Positions 1 to 12,294 of a DNA stretch of 64,000 bases are shown here, in pieces. How positions within the stretch are numbered: the first letter of the stretch is position 1; each line of letters opens with the position of its first letter. The stretch lies in the NCBI RefSeq assembly GCF_910594005.1, contig NC_057823.1:95404015-95468014 (forward strand). Reading direction: 5' to 3'. Under the pieces are notes generated by a model, which saw nothing but the letters and a program-made list of their open reading frames with translations, was not told the origin of the DNA and searched no databases. Origin of the DNA: Cervus elaphus. Taxonomy: Eukaryota > Chordata > Mammalia > Artiodactyla > Cervidae. The position numbers and the translations under genes are program-made.

Positions 1-653
1 ACACTTTACCTATATTCATTCTAGACTTTTCCTGCTGGTACCTAATCATTGACTATGTATACAAACCAGAATAAAAGGAGATCAAATACTCTGGGTCAGA
101 TAATACAATACTTATGGAAACATTTGCCTCCTGAAGACATGGATTTAAAACTCTCTCAGAAACACTAGTTCCCTATATAACCAAACCAGATAGAAACAGC
201 AGAATGTATTTTCAGATTACACTGAAATGTTATTAAGAGCAGAGTTTCTGTATTATATTTGTTTGGCATCATTACACTGGATATCAAAATGCTTGGTACA
301 TAGATAGGCATATAACAAAAGGCTGTTGATTGATTGTATTGTCAAACAGTTCATTAGTGCTGCCACTTGATTCTCAGTATTCATTTTCATGCTCTTAGAC
401 TGAATTTGTGAACTGGTATTATATAGTTCATGTGTGTGTGTGTGTATACACACATATAATGTAGTCAACCAATTAGATTCAGTTATTGTTATGTGCATTT
501 ATAACCCTATGGAAATGATAAGAAACACAACAGATAAATAATTGTGAAAACAAGAAAAAAGAATAATATTTTCTTTTGTTCTTGTTAGCAAGCACAAAGA
601 AAAAGCAGATAAGTCAGGTTACTGGTTTAAAAAGACAAATGCACAACACTTAC
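1..653 (-). other. PCSK1: PCSK1 intron 2 (partial)
   Basis: This is the 5' part of intron 2, beginning right after the exon 2 donor and running off the left edge. It is AT-rich and contains a short (TG)n-TATA-(CA)n stretch around 430-457. No exon or mobile element was recognised. Confidence 0.85.
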
Positions 654-758
654 ACGATCATCATCGGATAATCTCTTAGTGATGTGAAAGGCACTCCTTC
701 GAGACCTCCGAGGATGGTTCCTGTGTTTGAATAAGTAGTGATTTTCAAGTGATCCAAT
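654..758 (-). CDS. PCSK1: PCSK1 coding exon 2 (propeptide)
   Basis: This exon has 35 codons (protein residues 61-95), phase 0 at both ends. It is bounded by a polypyrimidine-type acceptor (TTTCTTTTATAG) and a strong donor (GTAAGTG). It begins IGSLENHYLF, carries the basic cluster RRSRR at residues 77-81 (the internal propeptide cleavage site known for PC1/3), and ends at LSDDDR. The propeptide acts as an intramolecular chaperone and inhibitor of the protease. The primary cleavage site and catalytic domain lie in later exons outside the window. Too short and ATG-less for simple ORF calling; found by reading the minus strand. Confidence 0.95.
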
Positions 759-3700
759 CTATAAAAGAAAAAATTAAAATAAAAATCCTCTTTCCAAAAT
801 AAGTGTGTATGGGTCAGATTGAAACCCAGCTAACTTGCAAACAGGCAATTTTTATTAAGTGCATTTCTTGTACTTGAAGGTTACCTTTTTCTTGATGAGG
901 AAGGCACTGTTAGAAGCCTTCCTTTGCTTCTTAGTCTGTTCAGTGAGATGAGCTTCCCAATATTATCCCTTGGGGTCACAGCATTCTTAAAGGCTGATGA
1001 TGCTTCTGTCTTTTATATTTCAGAGGAACTGCATTTTCTTTTCTAGGTGACGTTATTGTGTAGCTAGACATCTCTAAAAAATACATTCACCCTATAAAAT
1101 GTATCGTGTCAGAATGATAATGTGCAGAAAGCAGGCAAACTCCCTGGTCCTATGCTTGTGTAGTGCCACACTCAGTTAGAACAATTTGTTGTTATAAAAC
1201 ATAGTGATTGAATCCATAGTGATGATTGTTATAAGCTACTAGGAATGACTAGTTGACTTTCCAGTAGTTCAAAGCTTTGAGGAAGAAGCCAGCATGCTAC
1301 ACTTAGGACAGGTATTCTACCTTAGAGTGTGTAAATTTCTCTAGATGACTATCAATACATTTGGTGTCGATACAAATGGTCCCTTCAGAGCTAAGTTCAT
1401 TATTCTTTTAAGATAATTTCCCTTTATTCCAAATAGTACTTAATTTGAACCTACTAAATTCTGTAGATGCCCTATATTTTTTTTTTTAATTGAGACCAGC
1501 AATTGACAATGGGTTATTTCAGAAGAATTGCTTTCTTTAAAGTGATGTTTCTCATCACCTAGAGGGTTTTTTTTCATAGAGATGCTTAGGTTCTGCTCCA
1601 AGCCTGAACCTCTGGGAGTGAATCTGCTCTAAGCTTTACGTGGAGTTGGGGAGAGAGAATAGCAGCCTTGAGAAAAGATCACCAGCGCTTAGCTCTGTTT
1701 CTGCTATCAGTGGTTTTGCCTCTTGTCACCCTCTCCCTATCCTAGCTTTATCTTAAGCCCTTAAGAAGCTCAAGATGGTGATGCATCTAAGTATAAACAA
1801 AGAAAGAAAAGAAACAGAACCAGGAAAGCACCATCGGTCTCTTATAAGGAATTATTATTTTAAAAACATTTATTAGTAATGTCATTTAACTGGAAATATG
1901 TATATGCAAGTCATATGCAACTCTAGGTAGGTTTTCCCCACTCTGCTAAACTTTCTTGTGACTATGCCTTCCTTGAAGATCCTATCAACAGTACTGATTT
2001 ACTGTTATTTATTTGTTTATTGGGACTTGTGATTTTATTTTATTTTATTTTATTTATTTTTTTGGCGGGGGGGGGGGACTTGTGATTTTAAAAAGCAGTT
2101 CCCACAATGAATAGTCTGGGTTTGGGTGAATGTCTGAGGCTAATAGGTGAGAAAAGGAAGACGGAGTTATTTTTTGCTCTCTCCTCCAGTCTCCTTCCAC
2201 ACAGTTACCAATGCTATTTAGCTTCAGTCCAAAGGATTAAGTTCCCAGATTTTTTTTTTCCCTTCACAGGACTCACAAGATGTCCATGGTGCCCACAGTA
2301 CCCACCAGTACAATTCTACCCACTACTCACTCTCTTTTTAGACTCCAAGAATTCCTTGCAATTTCCTGACTTCTAAGTAAGCCACTTTCTTTCTATCTCC
2401 CTGTTTCCCCACAAGCCATTTCCTATGCCTTGGGTGCCTTCCCCAGTCTCATTGTGTTCCCACCTTTGACTCTTCTTACTAAACCCTGTGCAAATGTTTC
2501 CTCCTTGGATTGTCTTCTTTTCCCCCTTCCCAATTCCCTTCCATCTTCAATCTTTCAATCAACAAGTATTGAGACTGCAGCAACAGTTTCTGTTGCTATA
2601 CCAATTACTTGCAATTGCAATCATTTATTTTAAAACCAGTCTCTAGAGTCTTGGTTCCTTGAAGGTTTCTTTTCCTCCTATTATTTCTTAGCCCCCGACA
2701 CGGAGCCTAGCACAGAACAAGGACTTGGCAAAAGCAAAACTATTGGTCTGCTACTGGTACACAGAGAAGAGAAGTCAATATGGGCATTGACTTTCGTGCT
2801 GGGCATTTCAGGCAGTTTGGCTCATAAAGTTGGAGCATGAAGCCTCTGGCAAGGAAAGGCACATTCTCCAGAGGATTTCAATCTATGGAATCGCAACGCC
2901 CACACGGATTACTCATCCCTGACTTCAACAGCATCTCTACCACCACCTCTAGAAAAAACGCGCCAAAATGTTTTACAACTCCCTCCTCCCCCATTTCCAC
3001 GAACAAGTTACAAGGCAAGAAATAAGGGCTTGATTCTGAGCCAAGGGAAAGGAAAGCTTCCATGAGAATTCACAGCCCCCTACATAATGGCTCGACGCCC
3101 GTACCCCCCAGCTATCTATTAACCCAGTCCTCACTTGAACGGGCAACAGTTTCTCCCCGCCATCCCCACCCCCAGCCCCCACACAAATGGAAACCCCTGG
3201 GAAGCTAAAACACATCTGGCTGAGGACCAAGAAAGAAATCCTTTCCCCACCGTCACTTCGGCAGCCTGACCCTTCAGGGGAACTGACCGAGCAAAGTTGT
3301 GAAGCTCGGACTTTGCAAGTTTCCAGTGAGAGTCCGGAGCTCGCAGTAGAGGGCTGGAGAGTTGGTCCCCTGCCTCTCACCCACCTCATCTACCACTCCG
3401 CAGCCCCCGAGCCCCGGGTTGTGAATCGAGGCCACTGGCCCTCTCCAGAGAGAGCCGAGCCGTGAGCGTATCTGAGAATGCTGCAGCGAACATCTCCAAG
3501 CCTACTTGGCCCCTTGCAGCAGGACTTGGATCTGATGCTGCCATATTGAAAAGAAGGAAACAGCCGGCTCCTGACGCAGACCTGCTGAGACCCAGGGGGA
3601 CACCGCGCACTGCCTCTCACCTGCCCTGGCGCCGGTTGGGACGAGCCTGCATGCATCTCAAGTTGCGTGAACGACAGTGGAGGGATTTTTGTTCCAAACC

Positions 3701-3974
3701 GCGCGGGAAACGGATTTCAATTCCAGAACGGACAACAGCCAAGACTAAGCTGTACCCAGCTGCAGCGGCTGGGTTCTGCCTGGCTGCGCCCAGCCCAAAC
3801 AATAAATAATGCAAGGCTTCTCCAAGCGCGCCAGGGGCGAGAGCCGGAAAAGCTCCTGCTCTTTGCCACTGGGCTCCGGAGAGTGCAACGTGGGACTCCC
3901 ACTTGGGAGATGGCGCTCCAGTCCCTCCAGTCCCCTCGGGCCCCAGAAAGTTTCTTGAAAGTGCAAACTCTTAC
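759..3974 (-). other. PCSK1: PCSK1 intron 1
   Basis: This 3.2-kb phase-0 intron lies between coding exons 1 and 2. Its 5' part (about 3390-3974) lies in the CpG island and is GC-rich; the remainder is AT-rich single-copy sequence. The only insertion recognised is the tail-only retroposon at 2038-2074. ORFs of 60-115 codons in the GC-rich part overlap on both strands, show no conserved protein features and are treated as chance. Confidence 0.9.
2022..2090 (-). mobile_element. Tail-only SINE/retroposon insertion with 16-bp TSD
   Basis: The 16-mer GGGACTTGTGATTTTA occurs at 2022-2037 and again at 2075-2090. Between the copies lie 37 bp made of (TTTTA)n/T-rich sequence, then GGC and a G-run. On the minus strand this reads as an A-rich tail preceded by only a few bases, as expected from an extremely 5'-truncated retroposon. 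The TTTTTTTGGC junction resembles the reversed 3' end of CHR-type artiodactyl SINEs, which is inference. Confidence 0.55.
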
Positions 3975-4360
3975 CTGACCCAAAAGGTCATAGCCTAGCT
4001 CCTGGGCTATCGCCGAGGCTGCCTCAGGTCCCCCGGGGATCTCCGCCGCCCATTCATTCACAAACTGCCTCTTCGCTTTGACACTATTCATTGCACACCA
4101 AGCGCAAAAGAGAGCGAACGCAGTGCACTGCAGACTCCAGGCTCTCCGCTCCATCGCTCTCACGCCGGCTCGCACCCAGGTGGGGAGGGAGGGGAGCGGG
4201 GAGCACGCCAGGGAAGCCAGAAACGCGCACCCCTTCCACTGCGGGGCTCGGGGCCACTTTCGCTCCGGCTTGCTCTGCGATGAGATAAGAGACGCGCAGG
4301 AGACGCTGGGCGGTGGCGAGCGCTCAGTGCAGCGTTTCGGTCTCCCTGCCGAGTGGAGCC
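3390..4360. promoter_or_regulatory. CpG island over PCSK1 exon 1 and promoter
   Basis: This stretch is clearly richer in G+C and CpG than its AT-rich surroundings and spans the start of intron 1, exon 1 and the 5' UTR. The borders are judged by eye. It is one of only two CpG-rich blocks in the window; the other is the L1 promoter at 57.3-58.45 kb. GA/CT-rich tracts around 4179-4204 are candidate Sp1-type sites. Confidence 0.75.
3975..4154 (-). CDS. PCSK1: PCSK1 coding exon 1 (signal peptide and start of propeptide)
   Basis: PCSK1 (PC1/3) is a calcium-dependent, subtilisin-like serine protease of the regulated secretory pathway. It cleaves prohormones such as POMC and proinsulin at paired basic residues. 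This exon has 60 codons. The first ~27 residues (MERRAWSLQC..., hydrophobic core around residues 11-22) form a signal peptide ending at ...SVKA, and the propeptide then starts with KRQFVNEW. The exon ends in GGTCAG followed by the donor GTAAGAG, in phase 0. The open frame extends 7 codons upstream of the chosen ATG, but the protein family starts at MERRAW. The match to mammalian PCSK1 is from memory of the family and is very strong. The downstream catalytic exons are outside the window to the left. Confidence 0.96.
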
Positions 4361-4395
4361 CCAGCCCTTCCGAGGAGGAATGGAAATGAGTGTTT

Positions 4396-4403
4396 ACACG
4401 TCA
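4396..4403 (-). promoter_or_regulatory. Second CRE-like site (TGACGTGT on minus strand)
   Basis: A CRE variant with an intact TGACG half site, 20 bp closer to the gene than the perfect CRE. The pair resembles the twin proximal CREs described for the human PCSK1 promoter. Confidence 0.6.
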
Positions 4404-4423
4404 AATCTACGAAAGCCATCTCT

Positions 4424-4431
4424 TGACGTCA
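4424..4431. promoter_or_regulatory. Consensus CRE (TGACGTCA)
   Basis: A perfect palindromic cAMP response element lies about 270 bp upstream of the PCSK1 ATG. It is the canonical CREB/ATF binding sequence and matches the literature on cAMP control of this promoter. Confidence 0.8.
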
Positions 4432-4500
4432 GATCTACCTGGACTGAGATCTGGATGGTATTCCCGGCGGGGTGGAGAAGCTGCTAAAATAAGCAGCGAG

Positions 4501-7500
4501 GGATTAAGAAAAGGAAGAAACACTTGCTGGTATTGGTTAAGTCGACTCCCTTTCTAACTGTAAATTTTGCAGCCGCGAGAAACACCTTCACTTCTCTTTG
4601 AGAAGTGCCCCCCATTTGAATATAACTACCAAGAATCAAAGACCTGGAGCGCAGCACACTTTCCTTCCCTTTTGTCCCTTTTGTCCATTTTCTTGATCTT
4701 TGCTTGATTATCTCCTGTGTGGGGGAAGGGAGAGAGGAGGATTTTTATAACGACACCTGCTATGAAGAACAGGGCCTTTCTGTCTTTCAAATGGGACAGA
4801 GGCTGGAGAGACAGAGCCCAGAAGGGAAGCTTCTGACCTAATTTGCCTAGGAGAATGAGCACCTCTGGGATGACAATGTTAAAGCAACATTTTAAAGAAC
4901 ATATTTTTAGCCATTCAAACCACCTTAGTTAACAAGTTTACATCCTTTTCTCCTCTGTTTCTTAGCCTGAGTAAAACAATATCTAAAATTCTGTCTCAGA
5001 TATTGCAGCGCCCAGTACCACCCACTTTACAGTCTTTATCAGAAAAAAACGATTAATCACATTATTTTAAATTTTTATTTATTTTTATCATACAATTAAG
5101 AAACAGGTTCCTTTATTTATTAACAAGGAAGTGTATCCAAGTTGAATTGTGTTGGTTCAGAGAGAGGAAGAGGAGGTTTCATTAATTCTGAAATTTCCAT
5201 TCTTCCTTCAGGAGACCATTTCACTTTGGTATTGAACTGAAACTGTGCCATTACTTTCCCGTAAGAGGCACGGTTTCTTTTGGTGTTAGAGTGTTTTCTT
5301 ATGGAAATAGAATAAGATGTCTAAATGGTCCTCTATCCCAGAAAAGGGAAATGGGTACAGTGTACTGTGGCTGGACCTTTTCTGATTCCGAGACTTTGAG
5401 CCTGGTGGTAAACGCTAGGGTCTCTCTGAATTCAGCACCAAGGAGTGGACAGCGCCACAAGCACGGGTTGCCAGCGCGAGCTCCGCTTCTGAGTTCCAAG
5501 AATCGCCGTGCCCCCAAGAATCAAACTATTTCCTTTTGACTGGTGCCATCCCCCTCTTTAAAAAGGAAAAAAAAAACAAAAAAAACAGGAACTTGACCAC
5601 AAAGGAGAAGTATGCTTAGGTCATGATCGTGACTAATTGCGTTGGAATTCTCGGGAACACAATGCACTCAGTCCCAAAACAAAATTGCAGGGGATTCAAA
5701 GTCTTGCCCGATAAAGGTTTTTCTTCTTGTTTTTCTTTTTAAAGCTCCCAACCGCTGGGGGGCGCAGCCTATTCTAGAGAAAAGAGAAAAGGGATGAGTG
5801 GGAGAAAGCATATGCGCTTGTGGAGAAAGGAAGCAAGAGATGACCTCTTGAATGGAGGCTTGGTGGAAGATAAGGCTACGACTGATTTTTCTTCTGCCTC
5901 CATGTTTGCAGAAATGTGGAGGAGATCAATAATTTCTTTAAACATAAAGCTTCTTAATGAGAACAAATGCAATGTTAGTAAACCATGTGATGCAGTTAAG
6001 TCTATTACAATAATGTAACTCTCACATGAGGTGCTGTAGAATGGACAGAATGATAGTTTTTCTGTTGGCACTGTAAATTTACATGTGTGAGTATTGATGG
6101 CTAGGTGAGCTGTCTTTTCGTATCTCAGCTGAGTTGTGGACTCAAGCTCTCTAGGGTATTTCATTCTTGCAGCAGACAGATGCTAACTGTGTGCTAGCAA
6201 AACAAGAGAAACTTGTTGCAAATGTTTAATAATGGTAGGAATGGTTAGAGCAGGAACGTGTTTGCCCTTATTGTTCTTCAAGTAAATCAGTTCGCAGTTC
6301 AAGTAAATCATTGAGGCCAGTGTCTCATTAATGAATCATTTATCTTAAATGGAGCACCCTAAACACCTGGAATAAATATTTGGTTGATATACTTAAAAGG
6401 GCAAACTAAATTCTCACAGTAGAAAGATAATATCCCCATCCAAAAATATATATATCAGTAATTTATTTCGAAATTCTCTCAGTTTTATCTGTTGGACCTT
6501 AATTGCCACAGTTTCTGGGATGCAGGAGGGATGAATGTTTGCCAAGGCTAGAGGTGCAAATATACATGTAGGAGTCATCTTAAATTTGTCATGTCAAGAG
6601 CTAACCCTGTCCTGCTATGTAGATCATAGTAATAACCTCCAGGCCCATCACTGTCAGATTTTGTATCATGAATTAGAAATCCCAATTATCACCCTTAAGT
6701 TGGTTTTAATAGCATTTGATTCATCTGATTAATTTATGTAGGAAACAGGATAATTCAGAAACTGCAAAGTACTGTTTCTATTATGAATTATCAAGTAAGT
6801 CTCATGCCTTTCATGACTTCTCCCAACTGCCCAGTGATACAGTTAATCATTTATTAGGTTTTCTTGGAGGGTAGTGAGGTATTATGAACAGGAGGTAAAG
6901 GATGTTCAGAGATCTGTAGATCACCATATCTCTTTAGTATTGGAAAATAAAAACTTCAAACCTTTTCTTACAGTGAAATAAAGTAGGTATACTAAAGTGT
7001 ATAAAACCATGTACCCAATGATTTATCACAAAGTGAACACCATATAACCATTCAGGTCAAGAAAAAGAGTATTGCCAGCCCTTCAGAGTAATTTTTCAGT
7101 TTTTTTTTTCAAGAGGCATAGGGGAAGAAGTGAGGAAATAAATTAGGTCTAACATTTTCCAGTTGTATGTAGACTTCATGTTTTCTTTGGGTAATAGTAG
7201 CTATATACTAAGACAAGTATATGATTAATTAGTCTGTAATTATACTAGAGATATTTGGTAACAGAACATATTATAGAGGGAAATCTACCTATAGCAGTAT
7301 TTTTTTTTACCAAATAGAAAATTATAATATTTGCATGACACACAGGGTAAGCTGGAAGACATTTGGGAATATCTGTACAGCACTTACTAAAGCTATTTTT
7401 TGCATTTTAAAAAATGTGATACAGTTTTGACAAGAAAATAAAATATAATATTTGGAACAATATATTAAAATTGAATATAGATAACATTAAGAACTGTAAA

Positions 7501-8759
7501 TATACTTCCACCAATGTAACTGTTTAATCTCAGATTTTATGCTTGAAAGCCTAGATCATTTCTAATCAAAACATTACAGTGTCGATCTTTTTGAATTGTT
7601 TATGGCCACTGTCAATGAAAAAAAAATTTTGTAGAAGAGAATAAAAATTTTGAAACAACTTTTACAATCATTAAAAATTTGCAACATTTGATCTTAAATA
7701 TAGCAAGTCTTCCTTTTAGATCCTTGCTAAATTTACCTTTGGAATTTCATAAGAAGTTGCCGTAAATTTAGAATTAACCTAAATTGTATAAAGTATTACA
7801 AAATCATTTTTCTAAATTGAAAAATACATGTGCCTTTTAGAAATGTTACCATGAGCCTATTTTGCCACAAATGGATAAAGGTATTTAATGCATGGGAAGA
7901 CTTGACATTGGTGCCATTCCCTAAAGATATACCTGCCAAAAGCTTCTTATTGTCTAACCTCCTGTGGCCAAATTTTGGTGGGGCTGCTATGCTAATTAAG
8001 CACTTAGGACATGAACTTCTCCAACAGATCCATAGTTCCTTCTCCTAAGATAAAAACAGACATGCTTGCAGCAAGTTGCTGAAGGTGATAGCAAGATAGA
8101 CACCCAGCTTGGCTGAGCTCACTCCCTTGAGGCCAAACCAAAGAGTGCTAGGTGTCACTCACTAATCATGATTGACTAATTGCCGATCTGGTTGTGTCTT
8201 CTCCCCAGGAGCCCTCCCAAAGGGTGAAAAGACCAGATATCTTGAGGCACATCTATAATCCTACAGGCTAGGAATTTCTAATCTACAGGAATGAAGGTAA
8301 GAGGATAATGAAGCAAAGTCTGTACACCGAAAGGCTCCAGAGTGGATGAGTAAAGGACTTAGTGAGTGAACTGGACAAACAGAATATTGAATTTAATACA
8401 AAGTTGAATTATTAAAATTGAAGAAATGAGTGCTATTAATTCCCATTATTGAACATGACTTGTCACTCCTAGTGAAAGTAGATAATTAAATGTAGTCATA
8501 TACAAATATTCATTGACATTTCTTTTTTTACTTTAGAACGGGTTCCTTAAAAATTTACATTTACTGAGAAAGTTTTGAAATATGGCTTCTTCCGTTTCCA
8601 GGCAATGCTCCTGCTTCCTCTGTGCTCTCAAACACCACCATTTTCATATGCAAAATACAGAATATAATTGCTTTAGCTGTTCCTGAAGTGTATTTTTTTT
8701 TTAGTGAAAATTATAGACTGTCAGTATCAAAAAGTAACCTTAACAGTTATCTGGTTCCT
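4501..8759. other. Intergenic single-copy sequence upstream of PCSK1
   Basis: AT-rich DNA with no recognisable gene, RNA gene or young repeat. It includes an A-run at 5569-5587 and a small direct repeat (TTCAAGTAAATCA, two copies near 6278 and 6299). Distal PCSK1 enhancers could lie here, but nothing in the sequence alone shows it. Confidence 0.5.
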
Positions 8760-8935
8760 TGCTTCTCAGAGTGTGGTTCACATACTACATGATAGGCATC
8801 ACTTTGGAGCTTTTTAGAAATTTATTTGGTCTATCAGCCCCCACCCCGACACTACTGAATCAGAACTGGTTTTTCTAATGAGTCCATGTTGATTCATATA
8901 CAATTAAAGTTTGAGAAGCATTGATCTAGTTAACA
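8760..8935 (+). mobile_element. MER5A-like DNA transposon relic
   Basis: Diverged copy of a non-autonomous hAT-Charlie element. It runs from CTTCTCAGAGTGTGGTTC through the CTGAATCAGAA block to the terminal TTTGAGAAGCA. No TSD was determined. Confidence 0.6.
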
Positions 8936-8958
8936 CGTCTTAAATATATGAAACTCCT

Positions 8959-10210
8959 AAGGAATATTCCTTTTCACCATTGAGAACGACATTAACTATG
9001 GGCTTGTCATATATGACCTTTTTTGTGTTGGGATAAGTTTCCTCTGTTCTCACTTTCTGGAGAGATTTTTATCATGAATGGGTGTTGAATTTTGTCAAAA
9101 GCTTTTTGTGCATCTGTTGAGATGATCATATGGTTTTCATTCTTCAGTTTGTTAATGTGGTGTTTCACACTGATTGATTCGTGGATATTAAAGAATTCTT
9201 GCATCCCTGAGATAAATGCCACTCGATTGTGGTATATGATCCTTTTAGTGTATTGTTGGATTCGGTTTTGTTGAGTATTTTTGCATCTATGTTCATCAGT
9301 GATATTGGCCTATAATTTTCTTCTTTGTGTGTTATCTTTGGTTTTGGTATCAAGCTAATGGTGGCCTCATAGAATGAGCTTGAGTATTCCTTCCTCTGTG
9401 ATTTTTGGAAGAGTTTCAGAAGGATAGGTGTTAAATTTTCTCTAAATGTTTAATAGAATTCACCTGTGAAGCTATCTTATCCTAGACTTTTGTTTGTTGG
9501 AAGTTTTTAAATCACTGTGTCAATTTCAGTACTTGGGCTTGGTCTGTTCATATTTTCTATTTCTTCCTGGTTCAGTCCTGGAAGGTTTTATCTTTTTAAA
9601 GAATTTGTCTATTTCTTCCAGGTTGTCCATCTTTTGGTAGGTAGTTATTTGTAGTAGTCTCATGATTCTTTTAATTTCTGTAGTGTCAGCTGTGACTTCA
9701 AATTTTACTGATTTAAGTGGATAAAAAATACATGGTGCAAATAAATGATGAAATATTACTTACCTATAGAAAACAAAATAACACCATCAGTCTAGAGATC
9801 ACCCTAACAAGGGAAGTAACTCAGACAGAGAAAGGTATGCATGTGATATTACTCATGTATGGAATCTAATACACAAATAAAGATAAAAATGGACTTATTT
9901 ACAGAACGGAAGCATACTTACAGATAGCGAGAAAAAACTTACGGTTACCAAAGTGGAAATGGAGGGGGTAAGTCAGGAGCTTGGGATGAATGCACACACA
10001 CGACTATGTGTAAGTCACAGAACCAGCAAGGACCTGCAGTGTAGTACAGGGAACTCTACTCAATACTCTGTGATAACCTATGTGAGAAAAGAATCTCAGG
10101 AAATAAATGTGTATGTATAACTGAGTCACGTTGCTGTATATCTGAAACTAACACAACATTGTAAATCAACTATATGCCAATAAAATTAGAAATTTTTAGA
10201 AAGGAATATT
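8959..10210 (+). mobile_element. 5'-truncated L1 with inverted 5' half (twin priming), 10-bp TSD
   Basis: From about 8969 to 9725 the sequence is L1 ORF2 in minus orientation; decayed frames include AQKAFDKIQHPFMIK, a match to the reverse transcriptase region. From about 9726 to 10200 it is L1 3' end in plus orientation, with the typical GGGAACTCTACTCAATACTC block and a tail containing AATAAAA. The flanks carry the direct repeat AAGGAATATT at 8959-8968 and 10201-10210. One insertion with an internal inversion explains both halves. All frames are broken. Confidence 0.8.
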
Positions 10211-12290
10211 TCTATCAAGTAGGTAATTCAGGGTCTCTCCCAAAACAGCCTGTTTTTTGGTTTGGGTTAGCTCAAATGGTTACAAAACCTTTCCTTATAA
10301 TGACACAAATTTTTGCTCATTGTTTTCCTCCAGTCATGCTATTTTTTCCCTACTGCACCACACTGGTAGGTATTAAGCTCTTTTTTGTGTGTGACAGCTT
10401 TTCTGATTTGGAAGACAGATTTATTATGTCTTGTCTAAGTTCTCTTACTTTAGGTTAAACATTCTCAATCTGTTTTCATGATTTTGCATTCTGGTTACTC
10501 TTGTCTGAACAGGATCTTTTAAACATACTTTTAAAAATGTGGTACCAAGAATTAAATATAATACAGTTGGCCAAAGCTGTGTTGATTAGAGCAAGCATTT
10601 CACCTCTTTATGGAAACTATCCCTCTGCCACGATAGCATAAAACTGAGTTAAGCTTTACTTTTTCTTTGTTGAACAAATAGCTTACAATAATCTCTATTT
10701 ATAGGCACATGTGCTGCTATTAAGCCACATTTCCACCCTGATTTGCAGTTTTGGGGTTCTTGTTATCTGTGTATATGGATGCAGGATGTTGGGAATCTTG
10801 ATTTTATCATTCACTGATTTGTTCTGAGCTTTATGCTATATACAGATGAAGTTAGCTTTCTATTAGTAGCTTTGTTCAGGTTATTAATAAAAAGATTTAG
10901 TTAATTTATTGAAAGAGAAAAGATAGAACTACTAGAAACTTTCTTACAAGTTAATTTAATAATAGTATGCTTTAGAAGCAGTTTCAACTTTCCCTCACCA
11001 GTGACTGTTCAAGAGGGTAGCAGAAGACCTTGTTACGTGTTATGTGGAAGTCTAGATATACAGTTGCTATAGGATTGACTCTCTCCGTGTCATGCTGGGT
11101 GTCAGTGATCAAAATTTATTTTGTGAGTAATTCAAACCAAAACTTTAATAATTTGATCTGAAACTGGTGATCGTCCACTGATCTAGTTCATAAAACCTAC
11201 TTTCTTTTCATCCTTGGAACTGAGAATTTTTGACCAGCTCATCTTTCAGCACTGATCTTTATTCTGCCTTCTAATATTCTTCAGTAATATTTGACACTGG
11301 TTCAGGTGTCTCCCTTTTATAATGAATTTATTCTTCATTGATATTTACCCATATTATCTGTCCCCTCCCCTTGAATTAGTCCCAGGTAGTAGAGGTATAC
11401 AACAAAAGTCATCATGGATGAATCAAACTTATTTTGGTTTCAAAAGACAAAGAGCTGTGTCCTAACTAAAACTAGCTTAAGCAGGAGAAGGGAAATATAT
11501 TGGGTTATGTTATTAAAGCATGAAAAAAATGAAATATAGAACTGGCCCAAGAGACTAGAATCAGAGACTTAAACAGCTTTTATCAAGTGCCCTCCTCATC
11601 CCCTCTCTCATTTCTCAGCTTCTACATCTTCATAGTTCTCATTTCTCAGGCGTTTCCACAGGGTGACATATGTGACCATTGCCGCTTCTGAGACCACAGC
11701 TTTTGAGTTCATAATATAAGGGGGAAAAGAGGACTTCCTTTCAGTCCTCAGCGTGAAAGTCCCAGAGCAAAACTATGGGTGCGAGGCTTGACTGATACTG
11801 ATACCTTCTCCCTGGGCCAGTCAGTGTGTTCTGACTGGCTAGATGTAGACCATGTGACCAACACTGTATTTGAACGTGTAAGGAGGGTATTAGCTTTAGT
11901 ATGACTTGTAGTTACATCATTATTTCAGCGTTTTCAGTAAGGAAAGAGCAATTCTCCAAAGAAAGGGTGAAGTGGAGGTTTGTATAACAAAGAAAGGAAA
12001 AGTGTTTAGAAACAAAAGGAAGTTCCCATAATAAAAGAAGAAAAAAATGTCTAGAAGCATAAACAATCACCATGCCCTTCAGCAGACAGGAAGCAAGTAA
12101 AAAATAGTCATTGACAATCCCTATTTTCCCATTCTGTGGTATTATCTCTCCTGTGGTTCATGCATTGAAGCATCATTCAACATTTAAAAGCAAATACCGA
12201 TGTTGAATTAGTTAATTTAAGCAATATAAATACAGAATGTAGTAGATTTAAATCCTTTTAAATTGTTTAAAAAAGACTTAAGGGTGAGGT
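10211..12290. other. Intergenic sequence with possible ancient repeat
   Basis: No gene recognised. The 11440-11900 part (gcttaagcaggagaag..., later a cysteine-poor decayed region) has the look of an ancient mammalian interspersed repeat, but I cannot name the family. The rest appears single-copy. Confidence 0.35.
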
Positions 12291-12294
12291 TATA

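Larger units (their letters stand above)
4155..4500 (-). promoter_or_regulatory. PCSK1: PCSK1 5' UTR and proximal promoter
   Basis: This is the sequence immediately upstream of the PCSK1 ATG. I see no convincing TATA box at a sensible distance, which fits the GC-rich, TATA-less type of promoter known for this gene. The transcription start cannot be fixed from sequence. The two CRE-like sites listed separately lie in its distal half. Known biology: PC1/3 transcription responds to cAMP through CREs in the proximal promoter. Confidence 0.7.

Noticed and set aside
3462..4389. ORFs on both strands in the PCSK1 CpG island
   Set aside because: Only the minus-strand frame containing MERRAWSLQ matches a known protein. 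The others are GC-rich chance frames or read through the splice donor.
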